The notes under the pieces: model-generated
Told to the model about the DNA's origin: nothing
What the model saw: the letters and a program-made list of their open reading frames with translations, nothing else
Databases searched by the model: none
Program-made: the position numbers and the translations under genes
Origin: Telmatactis stephensoni
Taxonomy: Eukaryota > Cnidaria > Anthozoa > Actiniaria > Isophelliidae
Direction of reading: 5' to 3'
NCBI GenBank assembly: GCA_029948255.1
Contig: JALIZF010001916.1
Span: 1-64,000, forward strand
Length of the DNA: 64,000 bases
Shown: positions 45,573-57,604 of the stretch, in pieces
Numbering within the stretch: position 1 is the stretch's first letter
How the letters are laid out: every line of letters begins with the position of its first letter

Positions 45573-46147
45573 TATATGAGGTCTGAGCACATAAAAAGGC
45601 TCTTCTTTACTAAGATCCTTTTGTTCTAGATTGGTTCTAGTATAGTTTGCAGTCGTTTGCTATTGGATACAACAGAATCCTTTAGAATCCCTTTTATGTG
45701 CACATTCCTCATGATGTATTATGCTTCTGTAAGTCATGATCTCGCAACATTTTGTACACTGAATAAATGCAGAAAATACCGAGAAAAAAGTCCCTTAAAG
45801 GTCAAAGCGCCATTGGAAAACAGTGCGCAACCTTTACACTCTGTCTCTACAACATAACAATGATGTATTATGCTTCTGTAAGTCATGATCTCGCAACATT
45901 TTGTACACTGAATAAATGCAGAAAATACCGAGAAAAAAGTCCCTTAAAGGTCAAAGCGCCATTGGAAAACAGTGCGCAACCTTTACACTCTGTCTCTACA
46001 ACATAACATGAGGTCTGAGCACATAAAAAGGCTCTTCTTTACTAAGATCCTTTTGTTCTAGATTGGTTCTAGTATAGTTTGCAGTCGTTTGCTATTGGAT
46101 ACAACAGAATCCTTTAGAATCCCTTTTATGTGCACATTCCTCATATA
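45573..46147. mobile_element. A-B-B-A repeat, possible miniature LTR (TRIM) element
   Basis: A 135-bp sequence starting TGAGG and ending CCTCA occurs identically at 45577-45711 and 46009-46143. Between them is a 149-bp sequence in two tandem copies (45712-45860 and 45861-46008). The outer repeats have a TATA-like CATAAAAAGG 18 bp from their start and TG...CA ends, as LTRs do. TATA at 45573-45576 and 46144-46147 could be a 4-bp target duplication. No gag or pol is present. Promoter-proximal duplication upstream of RNF25 is an alternative reading. Confidence 0.6.
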
Positions 46148-46212
46148 CTTATCGATATTTTTGTCACTCTTCAAAGAGCTGAGCATAGTCTCCTTCGCAG
46201 CCGTTTTTAGTC

Positions 46213-46378
46213 TCGTCACGCCATGCGAATCTTCATTCGCCTGGCGTGGACCCTGGCGTGACTAGTCCAGTCCCAGACTCTCTTTCTTGCCGCCAATACT
46301 CGCGGAGAAAGAGAGTCCGCGAGTCCTGGAGCGGCAAGAAAGAGAGTGTGGGACTGGACTATGGCGTGACGAGACTAA
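46213..46378. mobile_element. Foldback element sharing the GACTCTCTTTCTTGCCGC arms
   Basis: Nested inverted repeats (GTCTCGTCACGCCA outside, TAGTCCAGTCCCAGACTC inside) use the same arm sequence as the Mutator-like element at 38685-39289. It lies about 110 bp upstream of the P450 start codon. Confidence 0.65.
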
Positions 46379-46487
46379 AAGCGAGACTACAAAGAACAGG
46401 GATTGCGTGACTTTGACTATGTGCGTGTCTGGCCGCCTCCATATTATCACGCAGTAAACATAGTTTGAACATAGTGCACGTTTTACA

Positions 46488-47963
46488 ATGTTTCTGGAGC
46501 TGTTTAGCTTGTTTTTACTTTTATTTTTGATTTATCACATATTTTTTGAGTACCCTACAAAGAATCGTCCTCCAGGTCCAAGACCATGGCCGTTTATCGG
46601 CAACCCAGGACTGATGACGAGCAGCTTGTATCTTTACTTGACTGATCTGCACAAGAAGTTTGGCAATGTATTTTCTATCTACATGGGTCATAGAATGATG
46701 GTCGTTCTCAGTGGCGATGCTATCAAAGAGGCACTTGTTTACCAGCCTAAAGAGTTTGCAGACCGTCCACCAAGGTCCACTTTTGGGTTCAAAGAAACTC
46801 GTAGTCCATCGCTATTCATGATGGAGTATGGCCGTGCTTGGAGATTATTCAGAAAACTTGGCCATTCAAGTATCAAAGTTTATGGAGAAGAGCGTCTTCA
46901 GAGAGTCATGGAAGCAGAAGTGGATGATCTTTGTAAACGACTGGAAGGTCTTGAGGGAAAACCGAGTGATATCAGGAAACAATTTGGCATGTCTGTCACC
47001 AACGTCATTTGTCATCAGTTGTTTGGTTCAAGGTATGAAATCGATGATCCAGAGCTCATCAAGGTGTTCGATGTGCATCGAATTATCACCCGAGTTCAAG
47101 TGCGTCGCTCGCTTCTCGACTTTCTCCCGTTTTTGAAAAAGTTTTTTCCAGAAAGTGATGATGAACGAAATGTGGAAGCTGCAGCAAAATGGAGAGACCA
47201 ATTGCTGGAACGCAAGTACTTGGAGCACGTTAAAACATTCGACCCAGACAACATTCGAGACTACACTGACGCGTTATTAAAAGCTAAGCTAGAAGCTGAA
47301 GAGGAAGACTCTTCGTCTAAGCAGTACCTTACGCAAAACGCAATTTTAATGGCCGCTTTGGTGACGCTGTTTCTAGCAGGGTCAGAGACTACCTCTACAA
47401 CCCTTGGATGGGCTATTGTGTACCTTCTCCACAACCCACACGTACAAGAAAGGCTACACCGAGAGATCGATGAAGTTATCGGCCGTGATGAAATTCCTAA
47501 GCTGACCGCCAAGAAGACACTACCGTTGCTCGAGGCCTTCACGGCTGAGACTATGAGGGTTTCCTCAATTTTACCTTTAAACATTCTCCACCAGACTACA
47601 GTTGCTACAACTTTCAGGGGGTACGAGCTACCAAAGGGGACCATAGTGGTACCTAACCTCTGGTCCTTACACCACGACCCAAGCATCTGGAAAGACCCCT
47701 TCAAGTTCAGCCTCGATCGATTCCTTGACGATGAAGGGCGGTTTGTCAACCCTCCAAGTGGAACCCTTCTTCCATTTAGTGCTGGGCCTCGTGTCTGCAT
47801 GGGAGAAGTATTCGCAAGGTCTGAGCTGTTCCTTTTTCTTGCACGACTGTTGCAGAAATTTTGGTTTGAAAATCCTCCTGATTCAGAGCTTCCCTCACTT
47901 GAGGGTGAAGTTGGGGCGGTGATGTGCGCAAAACCTTACAGAGTTTGCGTGAAGAGAAGGTAG
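46488..47963 (+). CDS. Cytochrome P450, CYP2-like, intronless
   Basis: 491 residues in one exon. A hydrophobic N-terminal anchor (LFSLFLLLFLIYHIFF) and a Pro-rich hinge (NRPPGPRPWPFIGNPG) target it to the endoplasmic reticulum membrane. The I-helix has AGSETTSTT, the K-helix ETMR, the PERF-like region DRFLDDEGRF, and the haem-binding loop PFSAGPRVCMGE with the proximal cysteine. All key residues are present, so it should be an active mono-oxygenase. The FSAGPRxCxGE signature and the PPGPxPxPxxGN hinge put it in the CYP2 clan (CYP1/2/17/21-like). Substrate unknown; steroids, fatty acids or xenobiotics are typical. An AATAAA lies near 48191. Lack of introns suggests retroposition or an intron-poor P450 lineage. 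Confidence 0.93.
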   Translation: MFLELFSLFLLLFLIYHIFFEYPTKNRPPGPRPWPFIGNPGLMTSSLYLYLTDLHKKFGNVFSIYMGHRMMVVLSGDAIKEALVYQPKEFADRPPRSTFGFKETRSPSLFMMEYGRAWRLFRKLGHSSIKVYGEERLQRVMEAEVDDLCKRLEGLEGKPSDIRKQFGMSVTNVICHQLFGSRYEIDDPELIKVFDVHRIITRVQVRRSLLDFLPFLKKFFPESDDERNVEAAAKWRDQLLERKYLEHVKTFDPDNIRDYTDALLKAKLEAEEEDSSSKQYLTQNAILMAALVTLFLAGSETTSTTLGWAIVYLLHNPHVQERLHREIDEVIGRDEIPKLTAKKTLPLLEAFTAETMRVSSILPLNILHQTTVATTFRGYELPKGTIVVPNLWSLHHDPSIWKDPFKFSLDRFLDDEGRFVNPPSGTLLPFSAGPRVCMGEVFARSELFLFLARLLQKFWFENPPDSELPSLEGEVGAVMCAKPYRVCVKRR

Positions 47964-48261
47964 TTCAATGTGCATTGGATCAACGACAATTGCAATTCTA
48001 ACTAATAGAGAATCACCATGATGAGCAAGGATATAACAATAATTATTAATGTATTCTAAATATTCTAAAACTTATCATTAGTTATGTCAATAGTAATTTG
48101 TTTAGCGGATCTCTTAAGAATGTTGTGAAAATTATAAAAAAATTAAACCAACGGTTCCGACACGTGCGCAAAGCTCATTACTGATTTGCAAATAAAGTTT
48201 TTTATCCTCGTTACCAGGGCCTTTTACCAAGAATCATACAGGAAATATCTCACCCACTGTC

Positions 48262-48340
48262 CTCGGGAGCCAGGGTGAGAGGGGAGCCAGGGTGAGAGGT
48301 AAGCCAGGGTGAGAGGGGAGCCAGGGTGAGAGGGGAGTGG
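48262..48340 (+). repeat. Short minisatellite (GAGCCAGGGTGAGAGGG)n
   Basis: About four to five 17-18 bp units lie between the P450 and TCHP genes. Confidence 0.85.
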
Positions 48341-48664
48341 AAAGGGGAAGGACGCTCATCAACTAGATAGTCAACAATATATAATTCTTTGTTTGACTGA
48401 ATAGATGAAAATTATGTGCAGTACACTATTTACAAATTGATCACTATCCCCTTGCTGCCCAAGACCATTTACACACAAGCCATATATTTTTTGTCAAAAC
48501 TTCTATAAAATAAATATAATAATTCCCTAGAAAGTTGCTTCTATGTTTTCGTTTTCACGATCATGCGCACTGGTGGTATAATAACCGTCCTGTTTTCCCA
48601 CATGGAAAGACGGCGCTGTGGCGAGCGTTTCAGGAATTTCCTGCTCCTTTCGAGATCTTGTAGT

Positions 48665-51600
48665 TTATTCAAAGGCTGTTCTCCTTCTTGGAACAAACTA
48701 AATTCGAGAAAAACAAAGGACAGGTTAATATGTGATAAGAACTACGTATTTAAAGTCCAGGGTCTAGGTACTCCTAAACTGATTACCAGAGGGCACGGCT
48801 CCACCTTTTGTCTCTCATGTGAGAGACGTACTCCCGAAAATACAGGGGAAAAAATGCCATCTGGAAAGCTGTTGCCCTGACTCATGAATATCTTACCCTT
48901 GCTTGGGGACCTCTGGCTGTCATCCTACTTGCTTCATCTTTCAACATCCTTTCATATGCTTCGTCTTCTTGCCTATAACATTAAACAGAAAAAAGCTCGT
49001 TAGTAATGCTAGAATTCAGGGGTGTTTACCATTTAACTAATCCATCCGGTTGGAATTTGTTTGCTAATGGTAGAAAAAGAGCGGGAAACTTGACTTCCGA
49101 AAAAAATGGTACACGCGTCTACCGGAAGAACCGGAAAGAGCGGGAAAAGTGGATCATCTCAATCGGAAGACCGAGTTTTTATACGGAACTTTCTGATTTG
49201 TTTTCCCAACTGAAATTTCCTAATTTTCGGCGTGTAAATGATAAGCAGCCCAGAATATGTTTTTACAAAAATGAATGTTGCAATAGGTCAACAAAACTTT
49301 AGTATTATTTACTTTTAGTTTCAATTCGTTACCTTTGTCGTTCTAACTCTTCTTGTTCACGTAATTGTGATTCCATGACTCTCTCTTTTCTTGCGTTCAA
49401 CTTGAAAAGAAGATAACAAAATAATGAATGAAATGCACATCCCAGCTAGTGCGCCAAGAAAGAGATGCCGGTCACACAGAAAGTGGCCTTTAATGGCCCA
49501 CAAGTGATTGACTACAGCTTTTGTTGCATTGACAATTCAGTACAGAACAGACTTGCTTGCGATGGCTGTAATTTCACAGATAGGTACTGCCGCAATTGCG
49601 TCAGTTGATCACCAACAATGTGTAATAAAAACCCACATAAAAGAAACTGAACATCAAGAACCTCCAGGCTGAAAATTGAGCCACCCAATATATAAGACCT
49701 TTTGCTGCATTCACACCAACTAAACTAGTTTAACTAAACTATAAAGTTTACCTTTTTTGCAATTTGCTGATAACCCTGTCGTGTTACTTTCACAAGACCA
49801 ATTCCAAACAACCTTGGCATGATATGTAAATCAAACAGGTTTCACCTCTTTTAGTGGTGAGGTGCGCATGTTATGAGCAACTAATTTTCAACCTTGTTTA
49901 GTTAAACCACTTTTAAACTAGTTTAACTGGTTAGTGTGTATGCAGCTTTAAATTTTATATAAAACCATTTCAGCCTGTCACAAGTTCTTTTATGCGGATT
50001 TTTTACTGTACCGTGATTCGGGGTCGAGAGATATTTGACTTTTATGGACGATGTTATCGGTGAGCAAAACAATGAACTTGTACCTGTGCTCTCATTTCTT
50101 CGTCTCTTTCTTTTCTTCTCTTCTCATCTTCTAATCTTTCCCTTGCTGTCATTCTTTGTACTTCTTCTAGTTCTCGTAGAAGTTCTTCGCGACTCTCAAT
50201 CGATTCTTCTTGTTTTCGTCTCAAACGTTCCATTTTGTCGTCTATTTGTTGCTTTCTCTCCTCCAAAACCTACAAATAAACACGTAGGCGTGACATTGAG
50301 GTTGAATATTTGTTATTGACGCTAGGAATTTTGGCGATTTTAGTGAGATTGTACCTCGGCCATTAATCGTTCTCGAGCTTGTCGTTCTCGTTCCCATTCT
50401 GCTTGTCGTTTTGCCCACATCCGAGCTGCTTCATCTCTGAAACAAAATAATGAGAAATAATCAAATTTATAATGCGTCATTCATCGCATTTCTCTCCTTT
50501 CCTTCTGTTTTTCGTTCTTTCCTTCCTTCCTTAAATAAATAAACAGCTGTTTAAGTATCCAATGTATTCTAGCGCTTGCGCACTAATTGAGGGACACTGT
50601 ACTCTCACACTAACGCTACATTCTAACATTCTATGCATACAACTCTCAGTTCACTAGTTCGTTTTTGCTGAGGGAGGAAAACCGGAGGACCCGGATAAAA
50701 ATCCTCGAAGCAAGGGAGAGAACGAACTAACAAACTCAACTCACATGAAGTGCCTCCGGTCCTTCCTTCCATCCTTCCCTCCCTTCCTTCCTTCCATCCC
50801 TCCTTCCTTCCTTCTTTCGTTTATTCAGTCTGTCTGTAAATCAAACATTCATTCATTTATTCATTCATTTCTTTATTCATTCCTTTTTTATCCATTTAGT
50901 CATTCAGTTAATTATGTACATACCTATACAACATATCAAGCTCTGCTTCTCGTTCTTGTTCTAACTTCAGTTGCTGAGCAACAACCTGTTGACATAGGCA
51001 AATCATTTAGTTTTTGTGTATTCAGCCAACAAAAACGCCAAAGCATATTAAGCGTACAAACTATACGCATATCGTACAACTTAACGTAAAGCTTGACGTC
51101 AACTAACCTGTCTCATGTACTCTGCATCTGCTTTAGCCTTCTCTCTTCTTGATGTCATCATGGCTTTTTCTTTTTCTTCCTAAAAATAAATAAAATATAG
51201 AAATGAAATATAAGTTAGATAGAGGATACATGACATTTGATATCAAATCTGAAGCACAAGTGTGATATAAACATTGTATATAAAGGTTAACACTGACAGC
51301 TTTTTTGTAAGAGAACTGTTACATACCTCTTTAGATAAATCTTCTAGAATCTTCAGATCAAGTTCCTAGTAGTAAGGAAGAATTACCTATTCAATACTAT
51401 ATCTATTCATTTTGCATCTCCCAGGTAAGAATGTTTTGATGCAAGTAACTGAGTCAATGACAAGGAACTTAAGCACACTTCAAGGCTTAATTAATTACAG
51501 AATTTAAACGAATTTTAAAACTTACTAAGGCTTTTTGAATTTCTTGGCTTTTTCTCTTCATTTGTGCCTTATGTTGTCTTATCAATACCCGACTACAGAA

Positions 51601-54600
51601 AGACAATAAAAAACCAAGACGTTAGTGTTTTGTACATAATTATAACATACATAATCTTGCTCTAGGCAATACTGTCAAAATACATATCCAGAAAGGTTGC
51701 TCATGATATCATGTCTTTTCATATAAAACTGTAAAACCTAATTTTGTCAAGTATATAGGAGTAATTACCCAAAATCTCTCTTCCTTCTTTCCTCTTCTAG
51801 TTGTCTTCTCTTGTCCTCCTAAAAGTTGACAGAAACATGGATCAAAATGATGGTAAAAAAGAAAACAAACCTATAAAAGAAGAGAAGGAGGGAAGGAGGG
51901 AAGGAGGGAAGGAGGGAAGGAGGGAAGGAGGGAAGGAGGGAAGGAGGGAAGGAGGGAAGGAGGGAAGGAGGGAAGGAGGGAAGGAGGGAAGGAGGGAAGG
52001 AGGGAAGGAGGGAAGGAGGGAAGGAGGGAAGGAGGGAGGGAAGGAGGGAAGGAGGGAAGGAGGGAAGGAGGGAAGGAGGGAAGGAGGGAAGGAGGGAAGG
52101 AGGGAAGGAGGGAAGGAGGGAAGGAGGGAAGGACAGCCAGAATGAATGGATAAACAGAAACAATGGATTGGATTAAAATCAAAACGTTTAGAAATGAGCA
52201 ACAGAATATTACTCGTGGATTCACGAGGATGGTACTCACTGCATCTTGAAGTCTTCTTTGTTCTTCGACCAACATTTCTTGTTCACGTTTTAGCATCTGA
52301 GCCTGCCAACACAGGATTGACATCAAACATTAATAGGCAAATTTTGATGAAAAGAAAAAGAAGCAAAACAAATATAATTCAATATACCTCTTCCTCTCTG
52401 AGTTTTAATTCATCCATCTGTGCTTTGAGTTGACTTGCTACTGCCTTTTCCTCTCTAAGATAATTAATTCAGTACATAACTTTGATAGCAGTGTTCTAAC
52501 TAATTTATTAAAGGTGTCAGGTGTTTATCAGAGGTTCATGACATTCCGTTTTAGTAGCCAAGCCAGGTAGGCATCTCTATTGAATTTCTGAACTAGGACC
52601 TGTCTCTTATTGAACACTGCACTTAGATTAAGCTTCATTTAGGTTAAGCTTCATTTCCACACAGTCAATACAGTCAGTGTAATCACTACAATCCCTGCAA
52701 AATGTGTTCAGCCATTGCAGCAATAGATTTCAGTGTTCTATGTTCTACCTCAAAGTGTTGTGATGTGGCTGCTGCAATGACTGAATGCAGTTTTCAGTGA
52801 TAGTAGTTAATGCTGTGATCATATAGAAACCAAGTTTTAGGAAAGTATGTTGCATTGCTATTGTACATGCATGCAGAAAGGGATGAATTAATAGTCAAAA
52901 TACTTCATAGAGCACAGCACACAATACATTTTTAGCACATTCATACACGTACTAAAGTTTCATTCATTAATAAGACACAATAATAATGCAGACTATAAAT
53001 TTAGTGTTATAAATACAGTTGCTCCTTCACTGCATGGCATTTGTCCAAGTGTGGAGGAATTCACAATCAGATAAAATTTCTTCTGCATTGAGAAGCACTG
53101 TGTTGGTGTACAGGCAAAAGTGTCTCACCTAAGTCTAGCTTCTTCTTTCTGCTTCTCTTTTTCTAATGCCAGTAATCTTTCACGTTCCATTGCAGCATTG
53201 ATCCTACATGATTTCAAAATGTTAACGATTTTTGAATGAACTTTTCTTGCAAACAATGATCATTACAACAATTAAGCTAATAAAAACGAATACTGATCTC
53301 TTTGGAATGAAAGTAATGTAGCAATGTGGTATTCCATTTCCATACAAACCTTCTGTCCTCATCTCTGGCTGTTTTTAAAATCTATCAGCAAAAAGCAAAA
53401 TGTTTGTTTTAGTTCAATCATAAAATAAATAAATAACTGTTTATTTACGTGTCCTAGTCTTGTAGCGCTTGTGCACTAATTGGGGGACACTATACTCTCA
53501 CACTCACTACCTCTACCTTAAATATTTTGCAAATTATCACTCGACTCACCAGTTCGTTTTTGATGGAGGAAGGAAAACCAGAGGACCTGGAAAAAAACCC
53601 TCGAAGCAAGGGAGAGAACGAACTAACAAACTCAACTCACATGAAGTGCCCTGTCCGGGAATTCAACCAGGGGCCACAGCAGTGAGAGGCGAGCGGTCTG
53701 ACCACTCGGCCACCCTTGCTCCCCTTATGCATATGAGTATGCATATTATGATTAGTCTCCCTCGCAGCTGCTACGAGTGTCGTCACATAACGTTTTTTAC
53801 TTAGGGGAGAAAGCACTGTGTGATGACACTGGTAGCAGCTGCAAGGGAGACTATACTATGATAAAATTGGAAGTGGATGACAAAAACTTGATACATAAAT
53901 CTGCTTTGATTCATAATATTTTAATAATCTAACCTCTTCCTTGTCTGCTACTTGATCTCCCCATCCTTGTACAACATGTTGCTTTAGTTGTTCTGACTCA
54001 ATCTGAATATCAAAAACCAAAACCACGTCATTATGTTTGGAAATAAGATGACACACTATTAACAATGTTGAACAACATGGTAATTATCATATGAGTAAGG
54101 TGACTATAGAGACTGTATAAAATTGAATTTCCTGTATGTGGACACCTTCCAGACTATAATCGTCTCCCTGTGTGCAGTTAAAAATGTAGAGTTGTCAGGA
54201 AAAGGGACCAACTGTCAATTTATAGGAGGTGTCGGCTTACTGGAGGTGAAGGTTTGACAATAATAGTTGTACAAATGCCATTGATATCATTACTGGCATT
54301 GCACTAATCGGCAGTGATTAAAGGCTGGGCTTGGGTACACATACAAGCAAGAGGCTGCTGGCCAGAATGCCTCAATTTTAACTCTGCCACCACATCATAC
54401 ATTATATAAATTGCCTTTACCTCTCGTAATTCTGGGGCATTTTGTTTCCAATGGTCATATAATTTTTGCTGTGCTATCTGGATAAAGAGATGGATAAGAA
54501 ATTGTTGAAATCACTTTTATTCACATTTAAAATATGCAGAACATTAATTTCAGGTGGTAATAGAGAGTCACCATACCCCTTTTCTTCTAGATTCTCTTTC

Positions 54601-56073
54601 ACTTTTCAATTCATCAGCCCTTAAATGATAATTTTATTATACATGTATGTCTTTTACTTTTTCACAAGATAATAAAACTAAATAAATAATCTTTTTACAG
54701 CAGCATATCTACATCTAGCAGTTCTTTATTAGCTGGCATTTACACTCACTACCTCTACATTATGCTTGTAAATATTTTCAAATTAAAGTCACTTTTTTAT
54801 GGTCTGAGCTCTTATCCACAATAAAAATTCCATTCAGAAATGACCAAAACTTGGCAGTGAAACCACTCGCTACACTTGTGGTTCCACTTGACTTTTGATC
54901 ATTTCTAATACAATAAATTCTTATTGTCAATAAGAGTACAGACTATTATACTTACGATATTCAATCTCACCTGTCTTTCATCTGAAGCACTTTGCCTGTT
55001 CCACTGAGACGTAACTCTCTGAGTTCTCTCTATTAATAATAAAGAATGGCTAAGCTTTTGAAGACGCTAGGCTCAGTTTGTTTGAAAGTGGTTGAACACA
55101 ATAAAATGTCCCCAGGGGGTGGGGGTGGCTGCAAGTTCAGTTTCGTTGGTTCGGGCTCTAACATATGGAACCCATCTAACAGTGCTGCAAACTGTTGATA
55201 TGACTTCAGGAATAACTCAGTCAGGGTAAGACTGGTTGTCATAAGCAATGGAAGCAGTAGCAGAAGCAATATATGCAGACTCAGTGATGCACTACTCGTC
55301 ATGTTCTCATGAAAGCAACACCGAGTCTACATATATGTTGCTTCAGCTTCTGTTGCTCAAGAAAACCATGGCCTTAGCTTCCATTCCTTTTACCTCATGT
55401 TCCTGTTTTTCTTTTAGCAGCATCTCTGATAATCGTTTTCTTCTATCGGCAAGTTGTTCTTTTGAATTTTCTTTTTGAAATAAATTATCAACGGCATTCA
55501 TGCTGAGGATAAGAAATCATAAACTAAGGATCACTGTCAGAAACAGTCTAACTGTCAGAACAAATTTGTTCAAAGAACATACCCAAAGTAACAATTTTCA
55601 AATTTACAATCTTTTGATAAGCTTAATACACACTCAAATGTTCGATTTTGAAGTTTATTCAAAATAATAACATCTTTTTGTTGCCGAGTAACTCGTTATT
55701 CATTCGTGCAAGTCAACAATGTTTTGAAACAAAATTTACCATTTAATCAATGAGTTTTAATATTTTCCAATAATCACATTTAAGCCTCTTAGTTTCCTTG
55801 TGTCACAAAGGAATAAAACTAATAAACATAAAAAGTATTTAAAATTTTAGGAAAACATTCCACTAAACACAAAGCTTACCTGTCTTGGAAGCTACTTTCA
55901 GAACCCCAAGCTCGTTGTTTCGTGGCTGTAACTTCATTTCTTTGAAAATATCTAGCGTTACTATCCCAAGCACGTCTTCTATCGGCTTCATTTTGGTTTC
56001 TTCTTACCATTATACCCTCTGAAACGTTTCTGTAGTTCTTCATCCAGTACGGCTGTAGATTCGGTAGCGCCAT
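48665..56073 (-). CDS. TCHP: Trichoplein (TCHP), 20 exons
   Basis: Coiled-coil protein of centrioles and keratin filaments; in vertebrates it activates Aurora A at the centriole and restrains ciliogenesis. Exons from the start: 55880-56073, 55394-55502, 54971-55029, 54577-54619, 54421-54477, 53934-54002, 53350-53381, 53129-53203, 52388-52454, 52240-52302, 51769-51818, 51526-51592, 51327-51365, 51108-51179, 50924-50985, 50355-50436, 50084-50269, 49333-49400, 48897-48972 and 48665-48697. They join in frame to about 500 residues, against 498 in human. The N-terminus (MALPNLQPYW, then SNARYFQ) and an internal MWAKRQAEWERERQARERLM region match trichoplein; almost everything between is Glu/Arg/Lys coiled coil. 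The last short exon (ending TAFE) is the least certain. Start 115 bp from the divergent tRNA gene. Confidence 0.9.
49018..49252. mobile_element. MITE family copy, GGGGTGTTTACCATT ends
   Basis: Second copy of the family at 28246-28493, in a TCHP intron, with the same ATCCATCCGGTTGG block and inverted ends. Confidence 0.65.
50532..50757 (-). mobile_element. tRNA-derived SINE fragment in a TCHP intron
   Basis: Shares TTGCGCACTAATTGAGGGAC, GGAAAACCGGAGGACC and CTCGAAGCAAGGGAGAG with the full copy at 53422; the tRNA-like head is cut short. Confidence 0.75.
51886..52133 (+). repeat. (GGGAAGGA)n microsatellite in a TCHP intron
   Basis: About 250 bp of near-perfect GGAAGGAGGGAA units, purine-only on the plus strand; long open frames here are artefacts. 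Confidence 0.95.
53422..53724 (-). mobile_element. Full-length tRNA-derived SINE
   Basis: On the minus strand the head reads GGGTGGCCGAGTGGTCAGA (A box of a Leu/Ser-type tRNA) and then GGTTGAATTCCC (B box). The body contains GTTCTCTCCCTTGCTTCGAG and the 3' end an AAATAAATAAAT-like tail. Further copies are at 26020, 50532 and 63090. Confidence 0.85.
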
Positions 56074-56187
56074 TTTGAAAATGTGAATAAATTACTAACT
56101 CGCAACGAACGACCCTGTCTGACATGCGCGTGGCTTTATTCGACCAATCAATTTTAAATACTGTTATTTACCACTAATTTTACATCT

Positions 56188-56193
56188 GCCGAA

Positions 56194-56243
<50 letters not shown>

Positions 56244-56289
56244 AATCCGGAGAGTTCGTAGGAACTCTGAATAATCCCGGGTTTCGGCA
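56188..56289 (+). tRNA. tRNA-Phe(GAA) with a 28-nt hairpin insertion in the T-loop
   Basis: The acceptor arms (GCCGAAA and TTTCGGC), D arm (GCTCAGTTGGGAGAGC), anticodon arm (TCAGA-CTGAAGA-TCTGA, anticodon GAA at 56221-56223) and both T-stem halves (CCTGG and CCGGG) are intact and read as a normal eukaryotic tRNA-Phe. The T-loop is interrupted after TTCAATC by 28 bases (56248-56275). Inside them AGAGTTC pairs with GAACTCT around a GTAG loop. The pol III B box is split by the insertion, although GGTTCAATCC survives on the left side. A T8 terminator follows at once. It may be a recent pseudogene, or a tRNA with an unusual removable insertion. Confidence 0.85.
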
Positions 56290-56667
56290 CTTTTTTTTCT
56301 TTCTTTTCTTCTTTACTACTTCTTTTTTTCGAGAAAAACAAAGCACATTTGTTTAGAAAGATTATTTTTAACATCAATAATTTCAACGGAGACTTTTCAA
56401 GACCTTTTGAAAAACAATTTTTATTTTTACAATTTGACTCAGCCTTGTTTATATTACATATAAAGAATATATTTTGTACATTTGACTCTTTTATAATCTA
56501 TGTTCTGACTATGTTCTACATTTCTTAACTTTTGCCAACAAAAAGTCATGGCAACCACAGGAAGCCCAAGAAATTTATCTTGTAAGTTTATGTACTTTAG
56601 GTACTGTTTGCCTTGTAGCATAGCATGTAAACAGGCTCTGCGCGCTGGGGAGAGCCTGGTCACAGGC

Positions 56668-56925
56668 TATACACCTATTTCAAAACAAAAAATGGTTATC
56701 GTCCTGGAGGTCTAAAGTTCACGCGACTAGACCGAAAAGGAGTATGGGTAGTAAAAACCTTACTCTCAAGTTCAGTTTAACATCAACAAATGAAGTTCTT
56801 TTGTGTATAAGGTCAAGACAAGCTGAATTAGAATTGCTGTGTTAGTCAGCTGCCGTGTGCTTTTATAACTTTAGTAATTTCTACCCATATTCCCTTTCGG
56901 GTGAGTCGCGTAGGTTTGAGACATA
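56668..56925. mobile_element. Foldback repeat, second copy of the 35488 family
   Basis: ACACCTATTTCAA, CGCGACTAGACCGAAAAGG and the inverted CCCTTTCGGGTGAGTCGCG are shared with 35488-35775. The 650 bp that follow (to 57,600) are GC-rich near 56930-57180 but show no gene I can support. Confidence 0.6.
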
Positions 56926-57604
56926 TTGCAAGCTTGCGCGCGCCGTCATCCTTGGCGTCGCCGCTTTCTCGTGTCCAAGCGAGGACGGCAACGGCAAAGA
57001 CGACGGTGCGCGCATATTAAAAAACCGTTTTGTAAACGTGCTGAGTATCGCGAGCGCACGAAACCTCGACGGCTGAAATCTGAGCCTACCATCCTCGTTC
57101 CCGTCGTAGATCTTAAAGTAATCCCTTGCACGAGAACTCGAGGGATCGGGGACAACGTGAGGACAACCACGTGGCAAAATGTACCACGTATGCGTGCCTT
57201 ACCAAACGCCTCCCAAATGAAACATTCGGCATTGAAACAGACAAACTCTCCGGCGAAACTCAAGCCACAGAAATTAAACTTATACTCAAAAACCTCATGT
57301 TAAGAACACTGTAACCTAGTACTTTTCTATTTGCACCCCTGCTCAACAAAGTTAAGCTCTACGATGATATGATATCGATCTGTGTTTGTCTTATGTTCCA
57401 CAAGGAATTAAGAGGATATACATGATATGATATGATATGAGAGAGAGTCTAAAGTCTAAAGTTTTGTCTTTCAAATAGACCTTATCAACCCTATTACAAT
57501 AGTTAAGCATGTTCTGTGACCAAGACGCGGACGCGTTTAAGCCCGCGAAATCTCGCGCATGCGCAGACGTTTGACCGCAGTATTGAATTATTTCTTAATA
57601 TCTT

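Noticed and set aside
48563..48880. Plus-strand 105-residue frame downstream of the P450
   Set aside because: It overlaps the last exon of TCHP on the other strand and shows no recognisable domain.
51801..52326. Long Gly/Arg/Lys/Glu and Pro/Ser/Leu open frames
   Set aside because: Both strands of the GGGAAGGA microsatellite inside a TCHP intron give open frames; only the small part overlapping exon 10 is coding.
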